In this document: positions 22,110 through 26,343 of the stretch, piece by piece | Layout of the letters: each line of letters starts with the position of its first letter | Position numbering within the stretch: position 1 is the first letter of the stretch | Assembly: GCA_028565635.1 (NCBI GenBank) | Contig: JAOXYB010050724.1 | Span: 1 to 26,343, forward strand | Origin: Phoronis ovalis | Lineage: Eukaryota; Phoronida; Phoronidae | DNA length: 26,343 bases | Reading direction: 5' to 3' | Made by a program: the position numbers and the translations under genes | Notes under the pieces: generated by a model | The model's input: only the letters and a program-made list of their open reading frames with translations | What the model was told of the DNA's origin: nothing | Database searches by the model: none

Positions 22110-22540
22110 AAAAGTAATGAGAACACGCGCTGGGAAGGTTAAGGACAAAATTGCACTGGTACAGAATGAAGTTGGATGTCAAGCTATGGTGCAAATCTTG
22201 TGAATTGTGTCATAAACATAAAAATCCAAATAAAAAGCTAAATCTAAATTATTACCATGAAAGCTGGTGCACCTTTAGAAAGAGTTGTTGAATATTATGG
22301 GACCTATGAATGAAACTGACTCTGGAAATAAATATATATTGGTCTTAACTGATTATTTCACTAAATGGACCGAAGCATATCCCTTACACAATCAGGAAGC
22401 CAAAACTATAGTCAGTACCTTGATTAATAAGTTCGTAAAAAGTGTGGTTGTCCATTAGTAATTCACATGGACCAAGGAAGTACCTTCACATCTAAATGAT
22501 TATCGTGAGATAATGCAGATAGATAAAACACATATCACTT
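22110..22540 (+). pseudogene. Ty3/gypsy integrase fragment
   Basis: The CxxC half of the HHCC finger (WCKSCELCHKHKNPNKK) is seen at about 22186. A 56-codon stretch at 22288-22458 stays open and contains LTDYFTKWTEAYPL with the first catalytic aspartate. After a frame change VIHMDQGSTF gives the second aspartate, then EIMQIDKTHIT. The glutamate region is absent because the repeat block begins. Confidence 0.8.
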
Positions 22541-22549
22541 TGCGGCTAC

Positions 22550-23040
22550 AAACACAATGTAACGTGCCCTCTCGGGAACAAGCATGGCTGCCAGTCGGCC
22601 ATATTGTAAGTAATCCAGGTTAATATTATATAACCTGTACTTTGATCTGCACTTACTCTGTACCAATATGCAGCTAATCGGATAAAAACTGACGCAGTTA
22701 TTGCAAGACAAAAAGTGACACGTACGGTAAAAAATGGCGAAAATTCGTACTGGCATTTGAGCTACTTGTCAGGGTCATTTTAAAATGTCACCTAGCCTAT
22801 TACGCCCATCAACCTATGGCCTTCCTAGAACCACCTTTGAATCATCCAGGTAGCACTTTGTCTTTCCGACTATAGACGCAACGTTACGTGCCCTCTCAGG
22901 AACAAACATGCCCGCCAGTCGGCCATATTGGAAGTAATCAAGGTCGAAAGGACAATCGACCTGCACTTTGACCTGTAATTACCGTGTTATCGCGAGACAA
23001 AGAAAAGTGTTACATAGACAACAACGACGACGACAATGCC
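22550..23040. repeat. Tandem block of the roughly 300-bp repeat family, copy block 2
   Basis: Two units with a 324-bp spacing: GTGCCCTCTCGGGAACAA at 22564 and GTGCCCTCTCAGGAACAA at 22888; GCCATATTG at 22598 and 22922. The same family is seen at 13940-14960. It cuts into the Ty3/gypsy integrase on its left. Confidence 0.8.
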
Positions 23041-23319
23041 TTCACTGTAAAGAAAAGGGTGGTGATCTAACTAAATATGCCAACAAGCTAACGCTCAACA
23101 CTAATAAGGAAATAGAAACCTTATGCATTAATGAGTGGGGTGTGTGTTACACCTGTGGAGGCTCTGTGCTGTCGAGTTCTCACTTAAGCACGGATGAGAA
23201 CTCTAAAGAACAATAGGTCTGTGGGATTAGTAGATCTTTTTGGTTCTTTGAGGTTTTCTATTATACTGGTGCAGATATTTGTTGATATGTACTTCTTGTT
23301 GATTTTTTATTTTAAATAA
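23041..23319. other. Junction between repeat block and Penelope-like element
   Basis: Unassigned sequence with a perfect 8-bp hairpin GAGTTCTC/GAGAACTC (23174-23203, 14-nt loop). It ends in a TA-rich tract at 23315-23332 that marks the left edge of the A/C-rich element. Confidence 0.5.
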
Positions 23320-24441
23320 AATATATATATATCTTCTTCATCCATTTACTGGATTGGCCTAAGAGGAGGTGGGGAAGTTGCTCTATACCCATCCCAGAAA
23401 CTAGCTGAATACCTCGACCCTAGGGAATATAGATACCGCACACCAGAAATGTATTTCTTACCCAAAATACACAAGAATCCAACAGCAGTACGCCCTATTC
23501 TAAGTGCTAACAACAGCCCTACAGAAAAAATATCTGAATTATTAGACTATTTTTTACTGCCCATAGTCAAAGAACAACCAACATACATACGAGACACAGC
23601 AGACTTTATATCACGCACGGAAAAAATCAAAATTACACAAAAGTCTATCCTAGCCGCATTCGACGTTTCCAGCATGTACTCAAATTGCGACCACCAGGAG
23701 GCATCAGAAGTCATAAGAAAAGCCCTCAACTCTAATAATCATATCAAATACAGCATCCCTAGACCATCAACAAACTCCCTCATAAATCTGCTAGACATCG
23801 TAGTGAGAAGAAACTCATTCCGTTTTAACGACGAAAACTTCCTACAAATCTTAGGACTTAGTATGGGTAGCATAATGTCTCCCAGCTGTGCGGATATCAT
23901 AGCTCACCGCTTAGAACTCAAATGCATGCAATTGGCCCCCGACAAAATACTAGTCTGGTGGCGATTCAGAGACGACATATTCATGGTTTGGAATGGCAAT
24001 GTACTTGAACTACAAACGTTCCTGGAATCTATCAATGGGCTTCACCCAACATTAAAATTTACAACGGATTTCTCAGACACATCCGTCACATTTTTAGATA
24101 CAGTTATTTTCAAAGGACCCCGCTTCATGGCAACTGGAATCCTCGATTTCAAGACACATCGTAAACCTACTGACATCGGACAATACATCCAACAAACATC
24201 AGCCCACCCAAGAAATTGTTTCAAAGGCCTAATCAAGGTAGAAAATCTCAGACATATCAGAAATTCATCAAACGATTTTATAAAAAGACTAACCAACAGA
24301 GGCTACAATGAAAACTTCATTAACCGTGCACTAAAAAATACAGAACACAACACAAGACAAGACATACTAAACAGCACAGGGAAAAAGAAAAAGACAAAAC
24401 CGCCCCTAGTGTTCACTACAACATTTAATCCGCACGTATAA
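23320..24441 (+). CDS. Penelope-like element reverse transcriptase (truncated at the 5' side)
   Basis: Copies RNA into DNA for a Penelope-like retroelement. The frame is open from just after TAA at 23317 to TAA at 24439-24441; the first ATG is 23449, but family-like residues (ALYPSQKLAEYLDP) precede it, so the true start is missing. Counting from 23449: YFLPKIHKNP (2-11), RPILS and SPTEKIS (15-29), IRDTADFI (47-54), catalytic block FDVSSMY with D72, LGLSMGSIMSPSCAD (135-149), WWRFRDDIFMVW with D175/D176, then HPTLKFT, VTFLDTVI and RKPTD. This order, with LPKIHK and KPTD, is typical of Penelope-like RTs. The catalytic triad is intact. In-frame coding continues after the stop (NIRQILDKHWELIES), so TAA looks like a nonsense mutation. 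Confidence 0.82.
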   Translation, partial: NIYISSSSIYWIGLRGGGEVALYPSQKLAEYLDPREYRYRTPEMYFLPKIHKNPTAVRPILSANNSPTEKISELLDYFLLPIVKEQPTYIRDTADFISRTEKIKITQKSILAAFDVSSMYSNCDHQEASEVIRKALNSNNHIKYSIPRPSTNSLINLLDIVVRRNSFRFNDENFLQILGLSMGSIMSPSCADIIAHRLELKCMQLAPDKILVWWRFRDDIFMVWNGNVLELQTFLESINGLHPTLKFTTDFSDTSVTFLDTVIFKGPRFMATGILDFKTHRKPTDIGQYIQQTSAHPRNCFKGLIKVENLRHIRNSSNDFIKRLTNRGYNENFINRALKNTEHNTRQDILNSTGKKKKTKPPLVFTTTFNPHV

Positions 24442-24745
24442 AATATAAGACAAATCTTAGATAAACACTGGGAACTCATCGAATCGGACGAAAAACTTAA
24501 ACTCTTCCCTCATAACCCACAGTTGCATTTAAGAGAGGACAAAATTTAGGTGACACCTTAGTCAGAGCAAAAATCAGCGATAAAAAACCCACGGAACTAA
24601 AAAACACTAACCTTAAAAACCCTAGCCCTGAACCCACACCGGCATCGAATTTATCCATCCTAATATCACTAATGGAAGATAAACTCCAAGCAGATTCGAT
24701 AAACAAGGAACCTACCAATACAAGTGGGAAAGAAAAACCACTCTA
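24442..24745 (+). pseudogene. Penelope-like element C-terminal region without GIY-YIG
   Basis: Beyond the stop the RT frame runs on to about 24549 (LDKHWELIESDEKLKLFPH). A frame change then gives FKRGQNLGDTLVRAKISDKK, matching the '..NL+DLLVRAK' linker of Penelope-like elements. The frame ends at TAA near 24745 after a Pro/Ser/Asn-rich tail. Neither a zinc-binding CCHH cluster nor a GIY-YIG endonuclease, which usually follow, was found in any plus frame to 25100. Confidence 0.6.
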
Positions 24746-24938
24746 AAAAAGTAAAGAGAAAGGGGAAAAAAATAGAGAAAAAACAAGGTACAATAAGAAC
24801 AAAACAAGAAATAACAACCGTTCCTTGATTAGATAATACTAATACCATGCAAAACTGTATAAATCAATATCTTAACGCAACGATTTCAAGAGGGGATCCA
24901 AGATGCACGGAAAAACTTTAAAGGCTCACTATTATTCA
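24746..24938. other. A-rich spacer after the Penelope-like frame
   Basis: Very A-rich sequence immediately follows the frame end, with no terminal repeat recognised. It leads into the ATTGG boxes. Confidence 0.4.
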
Positions 24939-25026
24939 ATTGGCTATTTATCTACTAAAACAAACCTTATTGGATAATCGCTTGTACCAGCACCAACCCT
25001 ATAATATAATTGGCTAATCTATTTAA
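24939..25026 (+). promoter_or_regulatory. Candidate promoter: three ATTGG (CCAAT) boxes and TATTTAA
   Basis: ATTGG occurs at 24939, 24969 and 25009, followed by TATTTAA at 25020-25026. Spacings are 30 and 40 bp. The boxes stand about 90 bp upstream of the first ATG at 25115. The combination looks like a compact polymerase II promoter, but function is inferred. Confidence 0.4.
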
Positions 25027-25203
25027 CACTTGGATCTTAGGATTAACTCCATTACAACATAAATAGAAACTTTACCCCTATACAAATTACTTGATTTGTT
25101 CTCCACAATCAAAGATGTCGCATCGCCACCGCAATAACCAAAGAAGACGGGATGAAAAATTTTACAACAAAAGAAGCAATAACAACCAGAGAAGATGAAA
25201 TGA

Positions 25204-25689
25204 GCCGCAAAAACCAGACTTGCCTCAGCCGCTCCGCCACCGCCGGAACTGCCAAAGTCCCGGGCGGAAAAACAACTGGAGTTGGCAAGGGCGTGGAAGG
25301 CAAGTCTGGTGGAATGGGGCGTACACTTCAACGAACAGAAGAAACTATCAAAAAATGAGTTGATCCATATACAACTCGAGCGTCGTGGTGCCCCGGAAGT
25401 CGGAACTCTGAACGCCGCAATAAATGACCTAATAGATAAGACGCACAAAGCACTCATCGAGATAGTAGATGAGCACATGTCACATCTTAATAGACAAGCA
25501 GATGATCTGATTACGACGACAGAAGGTCTCATAAAAAACGGAGATCCGACTCCTCCACCACCTCTTTCGCAGGGCGCCTCAAGGGATGAGATAACCCGGT
25601 TAATCAATATCCTAACAGCCCAGGCAGAGCTGCAAAGCCTGAAATCCCGACAGCTGCTGAAAATGCTCAACAGCCGTTTTAACGGCTAA
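25204..25689 (+). CDS. Unassigned proline-rich, helix-forming open frame
   Basis: No family was recognised. The 161-codon open frame begins after TGA at 25201 and has no ATG until an internal one near 25476. It reads a PPPP-containing start (ASAAPPPPELP), a charged helical part (EKQLELARAWKASLVEWG, then NEQKKLSKNEL), a long heptad-like region (NAAINDLIDKTHKALIEI), a second PPPP (GDPTPPPPLSQG), and a final helix (DEITRLINILTAQAELQSL) to TAA after NSRFNG. Short ATG frames upstream in other phases (25115 and 25152) suggest an old frameshift near the N-terminus. It could be the ORF1 (Gag-like, coiled-coil) of a retroelement in the same A/C-rich block. A 215-codon frame on the opposite strand is a compositional shadow. 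Confidence 0.45.
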   Translation, partial: AAKTRLASAAPPPPELPKSRAEKQLELARAWKASLVEWGVHFNEQKKLSKNELIHIQLERRGAPEVGTLNAAINDLIDKTHKALIEIVDEHMSHLNRQADDLITTTEGLIKNGDPTPPPPLSQGASRDEITRLINILTAQAELQSLKSRQLLKMLNSRFNG

Positions 25690-25785
25690 AACCAACCAAC
25701 GGTCCTTTTAAAGACCACCACACACTCCAAGAAGAACTAATCAATTTGTATTACTCTCTATATTTATTGGTTTCTCATTGCGTTT

Positions 25786-25791
25786 AATAAA
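25786..25791 (+). terminator. Candidate polyadenylation signal after the proline-rich frame
   Basis: AATAAA lies about 97 nt after the stop codon at 25689, a normal distance. It supports treating 24939-25791 as one transcription unit. Confidence 0.5.
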
Positions 25792-26159
25792 TATACAGTT
25801 ATATTTCTTTAGAATATAAACAGATCATTTAACCTCTGTTCACAGAGGGCCTGCTAAATCAAAGCAATGAACTTCCCAGCACCACAGTTAACTAGGAAAA
25901 TAGAAAACCTATCATCACCGAACACGGGGCTTCTTTTGTCTTCTTTAGCTCAACAATAATACACCACTAAACCCATATACGGAGGAAAAACAGGAAAATA
26001 AAGTTATGATTTAATAACGTTACAATGAAAAATCAGGAAGGGACAAAACAAAAAGAAATATTCATTTCACAACGGGAAATTTTACTTTAGATCGCCAAAT
26101 GCAAGAACATAACTCAATGACATTTTATTATTTAAAACCGCCGAAGCAGATAACACTCT
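25792..26159. other. A/C-rich non-coding stretch
   Basis: No coding block was seen. Base use (A and C on the plus strand) stays like that of the Penelope-like block to its left, suggesting the same element continues. Confidence 0.4.
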
Positions 26160-26343
26160 TGGACGAAAACAATGAAGGAATCTGTAAACCAGATTCTTTT
26201 TGGCGGCAACCTATCACAACCCAGTATTTACACCGACATAAAAGAAAGCCTAAAAAGAAAACAATAAAGAATCTATAAACCAGATTATTTTTGGCGGCAA
26301 CCAATCACAACACAGCATTAACCTCGGCAACCAATCAGAATTG
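26160..26343. repeat. 91-bp direct repeats with hairpin and CCAAT boxes
   Basis: GAATCTGTAAACCAGATTC at 26178 and GAATCTATAAACCAGATTA at 26269 start two copies 91 bp apart. Both continue TTTTTGGCGGCAACC.ATCACAAC. A third piece, CGGCAACCAATCAGAATTG, runs off the edge. The first copy has a perfect 6-bp stem with a 7-nt loop. CCAAT occurs at 26301 and 26331; the matching site in copy one (26210) is mutated to CCTAT. Confidence 0.75.

Larger units (their letters stand above)
21078..22540 (+). mobile_element. Decayed Ty3/gypsy retrotransposon pol remnant
   Basis: Pieces of a Ty3/gypsy pol appear in the right order: reverse transcriptase (21078-21556), the end of RNase H and a linker (21576-21857), integrase zinc finger (about 22154-22210), and integrase core (22288-22540). 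Stops and frame changes separate them, and most of the RNase H domain is missing between 21556 and 21597. No gag, protease or LTR pair was seen. The right side stops abruptly at the tandem repeat family near 22545. Confidence 0.85.

Noticed and set aside
23190-23215. Hammerhead ribozyme core
   Set aside because: CGGATGAG differs from the required CTGATGA at a conserved base and the GAAA partner and stems are not arranged correctly.
25023-25670. Minus-strand 215-codon frame rich in Ser, Cys and Phe
   Set aside because: It is antisense to the plus-strand proline-rich frame, with composition expected of a shadow frame; the ATTGG, TATTTAA and AATAAA signals all fit the plus strand.
1-26343. tRNA, rRNA, CRISPR arrays or bacterial-style operons
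   Set aside because: No cloverleaf with a B-box, no rRNA blocks and no regularly spaced identical repeats with unique spacers were seen; the split genes show eukaryotic nuclear DNA.

Overview
The window is intron-rich, AT-rich animal nuclear DNA. Two deeply conserved animal genes lie on the minus strand with GT-AG introns, and degraded transposable elements of several classes sit between and beside them. The repeat landscape (a Penelope-like reverse transcriptase, Ty3/gypsy, Tc1/mariner, foldback MITEs, and a tandem family of roughly 300-bp units) fits an invertebrate, perhaps a lophotrochozoan. That placement is inference and no species is named.

Positions 1-10100 hold the 5' half of a TULP4-like gene (WD40 domain of the tubby-superfamily/SOCS-box protein). 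Seven coding exons run from the ATG at 8508 down to 1641. They join in phase with no stop and give 331 codons. The SOCS box and tubby domain would lie past the left edge. A spliced 5' UTR exon and promoter with an ETS site are proposed at 9967-10090. The introns carry a PIF/Harbinger-like MITE (3611-4010), a repeat with TCAAGGTCA boxes (4021-4440) and a complex foldback element (9165-9651).

Positions 10100-13061 are the intergenic stretch and the 3' UTR of the next gene. Positions 13062-18488 hold the last eight exons of POLQ (DNA polymerase theta, family A). They join in phase into 437 residues ending at the natural stop, with polymerase motifs A, B and C intact. An intron of this gene carries the tandem repeat family (13940-14960).

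From 18489 to the right edge I find no further POLQ exon. The stretch holds a decayed Tc1/mariner copy with matching terminal repeats (18746-19660), a LINE-like C-terminal scrap (20503-20667), a decayed Ty3/gypsy pol (21078-22540), a second block of the tandem family (22550-23040), and a Penelope-like reverse transcriptase frame with intact catalytic residues but no visible GIY-YIG endonuclease (23320-24745). To its right lies a compact A/C-rich unit with three ATTGG boxes, a TATTTAA box, a proline-rich/helical open frame and an AATAAA signal (24939-25791). The window ends in 91-bp repeats carrying a hairpin and CCAAT boxes (26160-26343).

The most interesting areas are the endonuclease-less Penelope-like element with its neighbouring unassigned unit, and the TE-packed region upstream of the POLQ polymerase exons. 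No RNA genes or CRISPR arrays were recognised.
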